Assembly (NCBI GenBank): GCA_964647395.1 | Contig: CAZYHR010000003.1 | Location: 9,334-73,333 of the forward strand | Length of the DNA stretch: 64,000 nucleotides | Direction: 5' to 3' | Source: Phosphoribacter sp964647395 | Lineage (GTDB): Bacteria > Actinomycetota > Actinomycetes > Actinomycetales > Dermatophilaceae | Shown: piece by piece, positions 8,719-18,859 of the stretch | Layout of the letters: each line of letters opens with the position of its first letter | Position numbering within the stretch: the stretch's first letter is position 1 | Made by a program: the position numbers and the translations under genes | Notes under the pieces: generated by a model | What the model was told of the DNA's origin: nothing | Database searches by the model: none | The model's input: the letters and a program-made list of their open reading frames with translations, nothing else

Positions 8719-10428
8719 ATGACCGACACCGCCCAGACCCCCACGCAAGCCCTCGGTGCCGGGCTGGACCTCGAGAGCCTCAACCTCATGCTCGAGGCGC
8801 TCGGCGACTTCGTCGACGAGGCGCTGTCCCCCGAGCTGCAACTCGACCTCGACCACGAGGACCGCTGCCCCGAGGACATCGTCCGGGCGATGAGCGACCC
8901 CGAGCAGTTGGGCGTGCAACTGGTCTTCATCCCCGAGGCCTACGACGGCATGGACGGCGGCGCGTTCGACGCCTACCGGGTGTGTGAGGTCATGGCCCGC
9001 AAGGACATCGGCCTGGCCACCGCGGTGTTCGCGACCTTCCTGGGCTCGGACCCGATCGTCGTCGGCGCCACCGAGGAGCAGAAGCAGCGCTGGCTGGGCG
9101 CCATCGCCCGCGAGGGCGTCGTCTTCGCCTACGGCGCCACCGAGCCGGAGGCCGGCTCCGACCTCGGCGCCCTGACCACCACCGCGACGGCGATCCGCGG
9201 CGACGACGGCGAGATCACGGCGTACCGCATCAACGGCCGCAAGCAGTGGATCTCCAACGGCAGCATCGCCGACCACACGACGATCCTGGCCCTGACCGAG
9301 AGCGGCCCGACCTGGTTCGTCGTCGACAAGGACACCGCCGGCTTCAGCGCCGCACCCCCGGAGGACAAGCACGGCCTGCGGCTGTCCAACACGGCGGCGC
9401 TGTTCCTCGACGACGTCGAGGTGCCGGCCGACCACCTCATCGGCGGCGTCGAGGGCAAGGGCCTGGTGCAGGCCCAACAGGTCTTCGGCTACACCCGGCT
9501 CATGGTCGCGGCGTTCGGCCTCGGCGGTGGCTGGGAGGCCCTGGACCGCTCCATCACCTACTCGGTCAACCGTGAGCAGGGCGGCGGCCCGCTGTGCGAG
9601 AAGCAGGGCTACACGCACAAGCTCATCGTTCCGCACGCGGTGCGGCTGGAGGCGGCCCGAGCCTTCATCGAGGACACCGCCGACAAGATCGACCGCGGTC
9701 TGGGTGCCGACGGCGCGATGAACACCGAGGGCGCCATCGCCAAGTACCTGGCCACCGAGGCCGGCAACGCCGCCGCCGACGCGGCGATCCAGGCCCACGG
9801 CGGCTACGGCTACACCCGGCCCTACGTCGTCGAGAAGGTCAAGCGCGACGTGCGGATCACGACGATCTACGAGGGCACCTCCGAGATCATGGAGATGACC
9901 GTCGCCCGCGACCGGTGGCAGCAGCACCTCAAGACCAAGGGCGGCTACTACCACGCCAAGGCCGCCGAGTTGCGCCAGCTGCACACCCGCACCCCCGGGG
10001 TCGGCGCCGACGTCGCCGCGCTGGCCTGCGAGGCGCTGGCCGTGGTCCTGGAGGCCTGCCGCACCGGGCGGCTGACCCGCAACCAGCACGTGCTGTTCCG
10101 GCTCGGCGAGCTGATCTGCTGGTGCGAGGGCGCCGAGGTGTTCGCCCAGCGCGCCGCCGCGGCGATCACCGACACCGCCCACGAGAAGAGCCTCAAACGC
10201 TTCGACGCCGACACCTTCGCGACGATGGCGCGGGTGTTCGCCCGCGACGCCGCCGCCCGGGTGGCCCTCGACGGCACCCGGTGGGTGGCCGGCGCCGCCG
10301 ACCCCGGCAGCCCCGCCGTCGCCGCGGTCCAGGCCATCCCCACCGCCGCGATCCAGGCCGCCCAGGCCGGCCTGGTCACCGACATGGACGCCGTCGCCGA
10401 CGCCCTCTACGGCCGCACCAGCGGCTGA
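8719..10428 (+). CDS. Acyl-CoA dehydrogenase family protein
   Basis: FAD enzyme of 569 residues that would introduce an alpha,beta double bond in an acyl thioester and hand electrons to ETF. The FAD/substrate motifs are FAYGATEPEAGSDL and KQWISNGSIADH, and AHGGYGYTRPYVVEK precedes the IYEGTSEIMEMT segment whose Glu is the usual catalytic base. It has about 170 residues after that motif, longer than classical dehydrogenases (about 380-400 residues in all). ATG 8719 follows GGAGAAGGA. It lies 37 bp after etfD and 84 bp before the lipid synthase, so it could serve ordinary beta-oxidation or act on the product of the synthase. Confidence 0.9.
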   Translation: MTDTAQTPTQALGAGLDLESLNLMLEALGDFVDEALSPELQLDLDHEDRCPEDIVRAMSDPEQLGVQLVFIPEAYDGMDGGAFDAYRVCEVMARKDIGLATAVFATFLGSDPIVVGATEEQKQRWLGAIAREGVVFAYGATEPEAGSDLGALTTTATAIRGDDGEITAYRINGRKQWISNGSIADHTTILALTESGPTWFVVDKDTAGFSAAPPEDKHGLRLSNTAALFLDDVEVPADHLIGGVEGKGLVQAQQVFGYTRLMVAAFGLGGGWEALDRSITYSVNREQGGGPLCEKQGYTHKLIVPHAVRLEAARAFIEDTADKIDRGLGADGAMNTEGAIAKYLATEAGNAAADAAIQAHGGYGYTRPYVVEKVKRDVRITTIYEGTSEIMEMTVARDRWQQHLKTKGGYYHAKAAELRQLHTRTPGVGADVAALACEALAVVLEACRTGRLTRNQHVLFRLGELICWCEGAEVFAQRAAAAITDTAHEKSLKRFDADTFATMARVFARDAAARVALDGTRWVAGAADPGSPAVAAVQAIPTAAIQAAQAGLVTDMDAVADALYGRTSG

Positions 10429-10475
10429 CCCACGACTGCACCGCTCAGCACCACACCAACACAGCACCCGCAAGG

Positions 10476-10496
10476 CGGGCCGCCCCGAGCGGCCCG
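10476..10496. promoter_or_regulatory. Hairpin just upstream of the synthase start
   Basis: A perfect 8-bp stem CGGGCCGC/GCGGCCCG with a 5-nt loop ends 16 nt before ATG 10513, just ahead of the GGAAGGA ribosome-binding site. It may end acyl-CoA dehydrogenase transcripts, protect the downstream mRNA 5' end or affect initiation; the sequence does not decide. Confidence 0.5.
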
Positions 10497-10512
10497 TCCG
10501 GAAGGACAACCC

Positions 10513-13500
10513 ATGACCGAGGTCCAGCCCGTCGCCGTCGTCGGCATCGCCGCCATCATGCCGATGGCCCCGGACGCTGATGCCTTCTGGGCCAACATCA
10601 CCCAGGGCCGCTACTGCATCACCGAGGTGCCGCCGGAGCGCTGGGACCCTGCGCTCTACTACTCGCCCGACCACTCGGCCCGGGACAAGACCTACTCGAC
10701 GATCGGCGGGTGGGTCCGCGAGTTCGAGTGGGACCCGATCCGCTGGAAGCTGCCGATCCCGCCGACCGTGTCGGCCCAGATGGACCAGGGCCAGCGCTGG
10801 GCCCTGTCGGCCTCCCGCCGAGCGCTCATGGACGCCGGTTGGCCGGGCTGGACGGTCGATCCCGAGCGGGTCGCGGTCATCCTCGGCAACGCCATCGGCG
10901 GCGAGAAGCACTACCAGTCCTCGATGCGCATCCAACTGCCCGAGATGCTCAAGCGGCTCCAGGAGTCGCCGGCGCTGCAGACCCTGCCCGGCGACGTGCA
11001 GCAGCGGATCGTCGAGGAGACCCGGGCGGGCTACCTGGACAACATGTTCGAGATCACCGAGGACACCATGCCCGGTGAGCTGTCCAACGTCATCGCCGGG
11101 CGGGTGGCCAACGTGCTCAACCTGCGCGGCCCCAACTACACCACCGACGCGGCCTGCGCGTCCGGCCTGGCCGCGCTGAGCTCGGCCATCCTCGGCCTCA
11201 ACGACCGGCAGTACGACGCCGTGGTCACCGGCGGCATCGACCGCAACATGGGCGTCGACGCGTTCGTCAAGTTCTGCAAGATCGGCGCCCTGTCCGACAC
11301 CGGCACCCGCCCCTTCGACGCCGGCGCCAACGGCTTCGTCATGGGTGAGGGCGCAGCGGTGTTCGTGCTCAAGCGACTCGAGGACGCCGAGCGGGACGGC
11401 GACCGGATCTACTCGGTCATCCTCGCGGTCGGCGGCTCCTCCGACGGCAAGGGCAAGGGCATCACCGCCCCCAACCCGGTCGGCCAGCAACTGGCCGTCC
11501 GGCGGGCCTGGGAACGCTCCGGTCTGGACCCGGCCACGGTGACCGCCATCGAGGCGCACGGCACGTCCACCCGGGTCGGCGACGCCGCCGAGCTCGAGTC
11601 GCTGTCGCTGGTCTTCGGCGGCGCCGGCGCCAAGCCGGGCCAGATCGCGCTGGGCTCGGTCAAGTCCAACATCGGCCACCTCAAGGCCGCGGCCGGCACC
11701 GCCGGGCTGTTCAAGATGGTCCGCCAGCTGCACGAGAAGGTCCTGGCGCCCTCGCTGAACTTCAACCAGCCCAACGACAACGTCGACTGGGACACCAACC
11801 CGTGCCGGGTCAACACCGCCCTGCGCGCCTGGGACGCCCCCGCCTCCGGCGTCCGGGCCGGCGGCGTGTCCGCCTTCGGCTTCGGCGGCACGAACTTCCA
11901 CGTCGTCGTCGAGGAGCACGTCCCGGGCCGCTACCGGGCCCAGCCCCGGACGTTCGCCTCCGCGGCGGTGCCCCAGGGCGCCAACGGCGGCGGGTATGCC
12001 GCGAGCGGACCGGTCGCGGGCGGCATACCGACCGTACGCAAGGCCCCGCTGCGCGGCGCGCTCGTGCTCGGCGGACGCGACGACGCCGACCTGCTCGGTC
12101 AGGTGCGGGCCGCCCTCGCCGACGCGCAGGCCGGCCGCGTGCCCGCCCCGGCCGCACCCGACCCGGCCGTCGGCCGGGCCGCGGTCCGGGTGGCCGTCGA
12201 CTTCGCCGACGCGCCCGACCTGGCCGGCAAGCTCGACAAGCTCGTCAAGGGCCTGCAGACCGGCAACCCGGCGATCTTCAAGATGCTGCGCCAGCAGGGC
12301 GTCTTCGTCGGCCGCGGGCCGGCCCCCAAGGTCGCCTTCCTCTACACCGGGCAGGGCAGCCAGTACGTCAACATGCTGCGCAGCCTCTACGACACCCAGC
12401 CGATCGTCCGGCAGACCTTCGACGAGGCCGACCGGGTGATGACCCCGCTGCTGGGCCGGCCGCTCACCTCGTTCATCTACGTCGACCCGGCCGACGAGGC
12501 CGCCGTCAAGGGCGCGACCAAGCAGCTCATGCAGACCGAGATCACCCAGCCCGCGGTGCTCGCGACCGACCTGTCGCTGACCCGGCTGCTCGCGGCCTAC
12601 GGCATCGCGCCCGACATGGTCATGGGGCACAGTCTCGGCGAGTACGGAGCGCTCGTCGCGGCCGGTTCGCTCACCCTCGACGCGGCCATGGAGGCGGTCT
12701 CGGCCCGGGGCCGCGAGATGGCCAAGGTCTCCGTCGCGGACAACGGCGCGATGACCGCCGTCTTCGGCCCGCTGGAGGAGATCGAGCGGACCGTCGAGGC
12801 GGCCGAGGGCTATGCCGTCATCGCCAACATCAACAGCTACAACCAGGCCGTCGTCGGCGGGGCCACCCAGGCCGTCGAGGCGATCATGCAGACCTTCCTG
12901 GCCAAGGGCATCAACGCGATCCGGATCCCGGTGAGCCACGCCTTCCACACCTCGATCGTCGCGCCCGCCTCGGTGCCGTTCGTCAACGCGCTGCGCCGGC
13001 TCAACCTGGTGCCGCCGAAGCTGCCGATCGTCGCCAACGTCACCGGCGACTTCTACCCGGCCGACGCGACGACCGAGACCATGCTCGACTACACCGGCCG
13101 GCAGATCGCCTCACCGGTGCAGTTCGTCAAGGGTCTGCAGACCCTTTATGCCGCCGGGGCCCGGGTGTTCGTCGAGGTCGGGCCGAAGAAGGCGCTGCAC
13201 GGCTTCGTCGAGGACGTGCTGGGCTCCCGGCACGACGACGTGCTGGCGCTGTTCACCAACTTCCCCAAGCTCACCGACGAGGCGGCCTTCAACCAGGCGC
13301 TGTGCGGGCTGTATGCCGCCGGCTTCGGCTTCGAGCCGCCGGCGGCCGCCGGCGCTCCGGCCGAGGCGCCGGCCCGGGTCGCCGCTGCGGCGCCGGCGGG
13401 CACAGCGGCGCCGATGAGCACCGCGGCGCCGCTGAGCACCGTGTCCGGGCCGTCGGACGAGGTCATCACCGAGTTGGGCAAACTGTTCGCCGGGGTGCTC

Positions 13501-16500
13501 GAGCAGGGCATGCGCCTCTACGGCCCCCCGCCCGGCGGCGCGGACGGTGCTGCGGCCGCGGCCTCGCCGGAGCCCGCACCGGCCGCCGCGCCGGTCCCCT
13601 CCCCCGCTGCGGCCGAGCCGGTCGTGGTCACCGGAGCCGGCCTGGGCCTGCCCGGCGTCGACCCGATGTTCGACGACGCCAACATCGAGCGCATCCTGTC
13701 CGGCGAGCAGCTCATCGCCAACCTGCCCGGCTCGGTCACCGAGCGGATCGCCCGGATGCGCATCACCCGCCTGGTCAAGGACTCCAGCGGCGGCGGCAGC
13801 TTCCAGGTCATCGACGACCCCGACCAAGTCATCCAGTTGGCCGGGCGGCACGCCCCGATCGACGTCGTGGCCCAGTACGGCGTCGACGCGGGCCGCGACG
13901 CGGCGCTCGACAACGCCACCCGGATGGCCCTCGGGGCCGGCTACGACGCCCTGCGCGACGCGGGCATCCCGCTGGTCCAGCACTACAAGCGCACGACGAT
14001 CGGCAGCCAGCTGCCCGACCGCTGGGGGCTTCCGCTGTCGATGCGGGACGACACCGGCATCGTCTTCGCCTCGGCCTTCCCCGGCTACGGCGAGATGGCC
14101 AAGGAACTCGAGCACTACGCGACCGACCGGTCGCGCCGCGAGCACCTGCTCGCGCTCGAGGGGGTGCGCACCCTGATGACCGAGGACGACGCCGCCCGCG
14201 CCGAGGTCGACCGGCTGATCGCCGAGATCCGCCGCGAGCTGGAGCAGGACCCGTTCAACTTCGACCGGCGGTTCATCTTCCGCGTCCTGGCCATGGGTCA
14301 CTCCCAGTTCGCCGAGCTCATCGGCGCCCGCGGCCCCAACACCCAGATCAACGCCGCCTGCGCCAGCACCACCCAGGCGTTCTCGGTCGCCGAGGACTGG
14401 ATCCGGGCCGGCCGGTGCCGGCGGGTCATCGTCGTCTCCGCCGACGACGCCACGGGTGACGCGCTCATGCCGTGGATCGGCTCGGGCTTCCTGGCCAGCG
14501 GCGCCGCCGCCACCGACGCCCGGGTCGAGGACGCCGCGACGCCGTTCGACCGCCGTCGGCACGGCATGATCATCGGCTCGGGCGCGGCGGCCTTCGTCGT
14601 CGAGTCCGCCGCGGCCGCCCGCGAGCGGGGCATCGCCCCGATCTGCGAGGTGCTCGCCGCCGTCGCGGCCAACAGCGCCTTCCACGGCACCCGGCTCAAC
14701 ATCGAGCACATCAAGGGCGTCATGGACACGGTGATCAGCCAGGCCGAGCAGTGGGGCCTGGACCGGCACGCCATCGCGCCGGAGACGATGTTCATGTCGC
14801 ACGAGACCTACACCCCGGCCCGGGGCGGCAGCGCGGCGGCCGAGATCAACGCCCTGCGGCACGCCTTCGGCGCCTCGGCGGACCGGATCGTCATCACCAA
14901 CACCAAGGGCTTCACCGGCCACGCCATGGGCGCCGGCGTCGAGGACGTCGTGGCGATCAAGGCGCTGGAGACCGGTCTGGTCCCGCCGGTGCCCAACTTC
15001 AAGGAGCCCGACCCCGACCTGGGCAACCTCAACCTGTCCCGGGGCGGGTCCTATCCGGTGCGCTACGCGTTGCGCCTGGCCGCCGGATTCGGCTCCCAGA
15101 TCTGCATGGCGCTGTTGCGCTGGACGCCGCTGGCCGACGGTCGGCGCCGGGCCCCCGCCGAGCTCGGCTACGCCTATCGCATCGTCGACCAGGACCGCTG
15201 GCAGGCCTGGCTGGACTCGTTGTCCGGTCACTCGGGCTCCCGGCTCGAGGTCGACCACCGCATCCTGCGGATCGTCGACACCGGCGCCCCCGCCGTGCCG
15301 GCCCCCGACGAGACCCACCTGCCGGTGCCGTATGCCGCGCTGGCCCGGGCGACGTCGACCGGCACCGCGGCGGTGTCCCCGACCCCGGCCGGTCCCGCGG
15401 CCCCGGCCGGTCCCGCGGCTCCGGCCGAGCCGGCCCCGGTCGTCGCCCCGGTGGCCGCTCCTGTCCCGGCCCCGGCGGCGGCCCCCGCGGCTCCGGCCGA
15501 GCCGGCCGCGGTCGCCGACCCGGTGCTCGAGCAGGTCACCTCGATCGTCGCCGGGCTGACCGGCTACCCGAGCGACCTGCTCGACCCCGACCTGGACCTG
15601 GAGGCCGACNNNNNNNNNNNNNNNNNNNNNNNNNNNNNNNNNNNNNNNNNNNNNNNNNNNNNNNNNNNNNNNNNNNNNNNNNNNNNNNNNNNNNNNNNNN
15701 NNNNNNNNNCGAGCACTACGGCGTGGAACGCGACGACACCCTCAAGCTGCGCGACTTCCCCACCATCACCGCCGTCGCCGGCTGGATCCGCCAGCGAGCC
15801 GGCCTGCCCGAGCCCAGCGCCGCACCGGCCGCCCCGGCGGCCACCACGGCCCCGGCCGACAGCACGGCCCAAGCAGCCCCGGCCGCGGACGAGGTCATCG
15901 GCAAGGTCACCGAGATCGTCGCCGAGCTGACCGGCTACCCCGCCGACCTGCTCGACCCCGACCTGGACCTGGAGGCCGACCTGGGCGTCGACACGGTCAA
16001 GCAGGCCGAGGTCTTCGCCGCGGTCCGCGAGCACTACGGCGTGGAACGCGACGACACCCTCAAGCTGCGCGACTTCCCCACCATCACCGCCGTCGCCGGC
16101 TGGATCCGCGAACGAGCCGGCCTGGCCGGCCCGGCCGACGCCCAGCCGGCCGCCGAGGCAGCGGCCGCCCCGGCGCCCGCCGCGCCGGTGCACGTCGCGG
16201 CTCCGATGGTGCAGGGCAGCCTCACCGCCATCGACGCCCTGCCGCGCCGGGTCCCGGTCGCCCTGCTGCGCCCGAACCTGCAGGCCTGCCTGGACACCGG
16301 GGTCACCCTGTCCGGCTCCCGCGTCCTGGTCATGCACGACGAGGGCGGGGTCGGCGAAGCCCTGGTCTCCCGGCTGGCCACCGAGGGGGCGAGCGTGCTG
16401 TCGCTGCCCAGCGGCATACCGACCGACGAGTTGTCCGCGCAACTGGAGACCTGGCTGACCGACGGCCCGATCGCCGGTGTCTACTGGCTGCCCGCGCTCG

Positions 16501-18752
16501 ACCGCGAGGGCTCGCACGACGCGCTGGACGCCGCCGCCTGGACCGAGGCGCTGCGGCGTCGGGTCAAGACGCTCTACACGACGATGCGCCGGCTCTGGGA
16601 CGACGGTCCGTTCCTCGTGTCGGCCACCCGGCTGGGTGGACGGCACGGCTACGACGCCGAGGGTGCGGTGGCCCCGATGGGCGGCGCGGTGACCGGCTTC
16701 ACCAAGTCGTACAAGAAGGAGCGCCCGGACGCGCTGGTCAAGGCCGTCGACCTGCCGGTGAGCCGCAAGAACGCCGCCCTGGCCGACGTGCTCGTCGAGG
16801 AGACGCTGCGCGACCCGGGTGCCGTCGAGATCGGCGTCGCCCTCGGGCGGCGGTGGGGCGTCGGCTTCGCCGAGCAGCCGTTCCCGGCGCTCGGCCCCGA
16901 CGGCTCGTCCGGCGGACCGGGCGGTATGCCGCTGACCAAGGACTCGGTGTTCGTGGTCACCGGCGCGGCCGGCAGCATCGTCTCAGCGATCACCGCCGAC
17001 CTGGCCCAGGCCTCCGGCGGCGTCTTCCACCTGCTGGACCTCACCGCGACGCCGGACCCGGCCGACCCCGACCTGGTGGCCTTCGCCGGCGACCGCGACG
17101 GGCTGAAGATCACCCTGGCCCAGCGGCTCAAGGACCAGGGCCAGAAGCCCACGCCGGTGCTCATCGACCGGGAGCTGTCCCGGATCGAGCGGCTGGCCGC
17201 CGCCCGGGCGGCCATCGAGGCGGTCGAGGCGGCCGGTGGCACGGTCCACTACCACTCGGTCGACCTCACCGACGGCGCCGCGGTGGCCGCGGTCATGGCC
17301 TCGGTGCGCGAGACCAGCGGTCGCATCGACGTGCTGCTGCACGCCGCCGGCCTGGAGATCAGCCGCACCCTGCCCAAGAAGGAGCCGGCCGAGTTCGACC
17401 TGGTCTTCGACGTCAAGACCACCGGCTGGTTCAACATCTGGGCCGGAGCCCGCGAGCTGCCGGTCGGCGCGGTGGTCGTCTTCTCCTCGGTGGCCGGCCG
17501 GTTCGGCAACCAGGGGCAGACCGACTACTCCGCGGCCAACGACCTGCTGTGCAAGATCATGTCGTCGCTGCGCCGCAACCGCCCCGAGACCCGGGGACTG
17601 GCGCTGGACTGGACGGCGTGGGGCGGCATCGGCATGGCCACCCGCGGCTCGATCCCGCAGATCATGCAGGCCGCGGGCGTGCAGATGCTGCCGCCGGACG
17701 CCGGGGTCGCCTGGATCCGTCGCGAGCTGACCTCCGGCCCGTTCTCCGGCGAGGTCGTCGTGGCCGGCACGCTCGGCATGATGGCGCTCGAATACCACGA
17801 GACCGGCGGCGTCGACCCGGCCCGGCTGGCCGGCCCCCGCGGGCCGATGGTCGGTGACGCGACCGCCAGCGTGCACCACGGGCTCAAGGTCAGCACGACG
17901 CTGCAGGCCGACCAACCCTTCCTCGACGACCACCGCATCGACGGCACCCCCGTCCTGCCGGGGGTCATGGGGATGGAGGCCTTCGCCGAGGCGGCCGCGG
18001 TCCTCGCGCCCGAGGGCTACCGGATCGACGGTCTGGAGGACGTCGACTTCCTCGCCCCGCTCAAGCTGTTCCGCGACCAGCCGCGCGAGGTCGAGGTCAC
18101 GGCTCGGCTCGAGCCCGACCAGCAGGTCGAGGGCGACCTGCTCGTGCGGTGCGCGTTGACCGCCGCGCGGCAACTGCCCGGTCAGCCGTTGCCCACGGTG
18201 ACGACCCACTACACCGGCACGGTGCGCCTGACCCAGCGTCCGGTCGACCCGCAACCCGGGCAGCAGCCCGGATCGCCGGACGGCGCGCGACTGGGCAGCT
18301 CGGACGTCTACACGTTCTACTTCCACGGCCCGGCCTACCAGGTCGTCGACCAGGCGTGGCGCTCGGGTGACGGGGCCGTGGTCCGGATCGCCGACCCGCT
18401 GCCGGACAACCACACCCCGGCGGACGCACCGCTGGCCAGCGCCCCGCGGCTGGCCGAGTCGTGCTTCCAGTCCGCCGGCCTCTGGGAGGCGGGCACCGAG
18501 CGCCGGATGGCCCTGCCCACCCGGGTCGGCCGGGTCCGGGTGCTGGCCGACCCCGACTCCGCGCCACGGCCGCTGCACGCCTTGGCACGACCGGTCGGGC
18601 CAAGTAGGTTCGACTGCGTCGTGGTCGACGCCGAGGGCGGCGTGGTCCTGGTCATGGACGGCTACCAGAGCATCGAGCTCCCGAGCGCCATCCCCGACCA
18701 GGTCCAGCAGGCCCTCGACGACACCTTCGCCCACGGCGGCGGCGAGAGCTGA
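10513..18752 (+). CDS. Giant iterative lipid/polyketide synthase, KS-AT-KS-ACP(n)-KR-DH
   Basis: About 2,700 residues, interrupted by a 100-N gap. KS1 (about 5-465) has DAACASG with Cys 215, EAHGTSTRVGD and KSNIGHLKAAAG. AT (about 605-935) has GHSLGEYGA with Ser 707 and HAFH, the malonyl-type motif. KS2 (about 1035-1535) has NAACASTT with Cys 1283, a variant MSHETYTPARGG segment and GFTGHAMGAG, so Cys-His-His is kept. At least two carrier domains follow; the readable one has GVDTVKQAE, with Thr for Ser. Then come KR (TGAAGSI, GNQGQTDYSAAND) and a DH hotdog (DHRIDGTPVLPG). No ER or thioesterase is visible. It is closest in style to Pfa-type secondary lipid synthases. The frame changes across the gap only because 100 N is arbitrary filler. 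The product is unknown. Confidence 0.88.
15520..15800 (+). other. Carrier domain 1 of the synthase (centre lost in gap)
   Basis: The left flank (LTGYPSDLLDPDLDLEAD) and right flank (EHYGVERDDTLKLRD) match carrier domain 2 nearly perfectly, but the prosthetic-group segment lies in the Ns. Domain 2 repeats the right flank 318 nt downstream with nearly identical DNA. Confidence 0.85.
15610..15709. other. Assembly gap (100 N) inside the carrier-domain array
   Basis: This is probably filler for a gap of unknown size. The flanks are near-identical to the next carrier repeat, so the assembler likely collapsed tandem copies. Restoring the frame needs a true gap of 2 modulo 3: 47 nt if one copy is interrupted, or 47 plus multiples of 318 nt if further copies are hidden. 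Confidence 0.95.
15895..16120 (+). other. Carrier domain 2 of the synthase, Thr at the phosphopantetheine site
   Basis: The domain reads LTGYPADLLDPDLDLEAD, then LGVDTVKQAEVFAAV, then EHYGVERDDTLKLRD. In Pfa-type carriers the corresponding motif is LGIDSIKR, where Ser carries 4'-phosphopantetheine. Here that codon is ACG (Thr) at 15993-15995, and no other Ser occurs nearby in the helix. Confidence 0.85.
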
Positions 18753-18761
18753 CCCGTGCGA

Positions 18762-18793
18762 CGGTCGGGCCCGGCGACCGCCGGGCCCGACCG
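18762..18793. terminator. Very strong hairpin between synthase and carboxylase genes
   Basis: A perfect 14-bp GC stem (CGGTCGGGCCCGGC with its exact complement) encloses a 4-nt loop, 10 nt after the synthase stop. It lacks a T-tract, as is common in high-GC actinobacteria. It may end or attenuate transcription before the carboxylase gene, which starts 66 nt downstream. Confidence 0.7.
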
Positions 18794-18859
18794 CTGCACC
18801 CCGACACCCGCGCCCCGCACCCGTGGCGGTGCGCCCGACCGCGACCATCGGAGACTGCG

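Noticed and set aside
5430..8930. Minus-strand open frame of 1,166 codons over etfA/etfD
   Set aside because: Antisense shadow of two well-supported genes; low-complexity His/Asp/Val/Gly composition.
8608..12948. Minus-strand open frame of more than 1,400 codons
   Set aside because: It is antisense to the acyl-CoA dehydrogenase and synthase genes, consists of Gly/Asp/Arg/Val-rich repeats with no domain, and arises because third positions are nearly all G or C.
15610..15711. Apparent frameshift in the synthase suggesting two genes or a pseudogene
   Set aside because: The frame changes exactly at a 100-N gap inside a carrier domain. A real gap of 47 + 318k nt restores one frame, so the shift is an assembly artefact.
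10513..18752. Mycobacterial-type FAS-I
   Set aside because: Domain order (KS-AT-KS-ACP-KR-DH, no ER or malonyl/palmitoyl transferase) differs from FAS-I, which carries AT, ER, DH, MPT, ACP, KR and KS.
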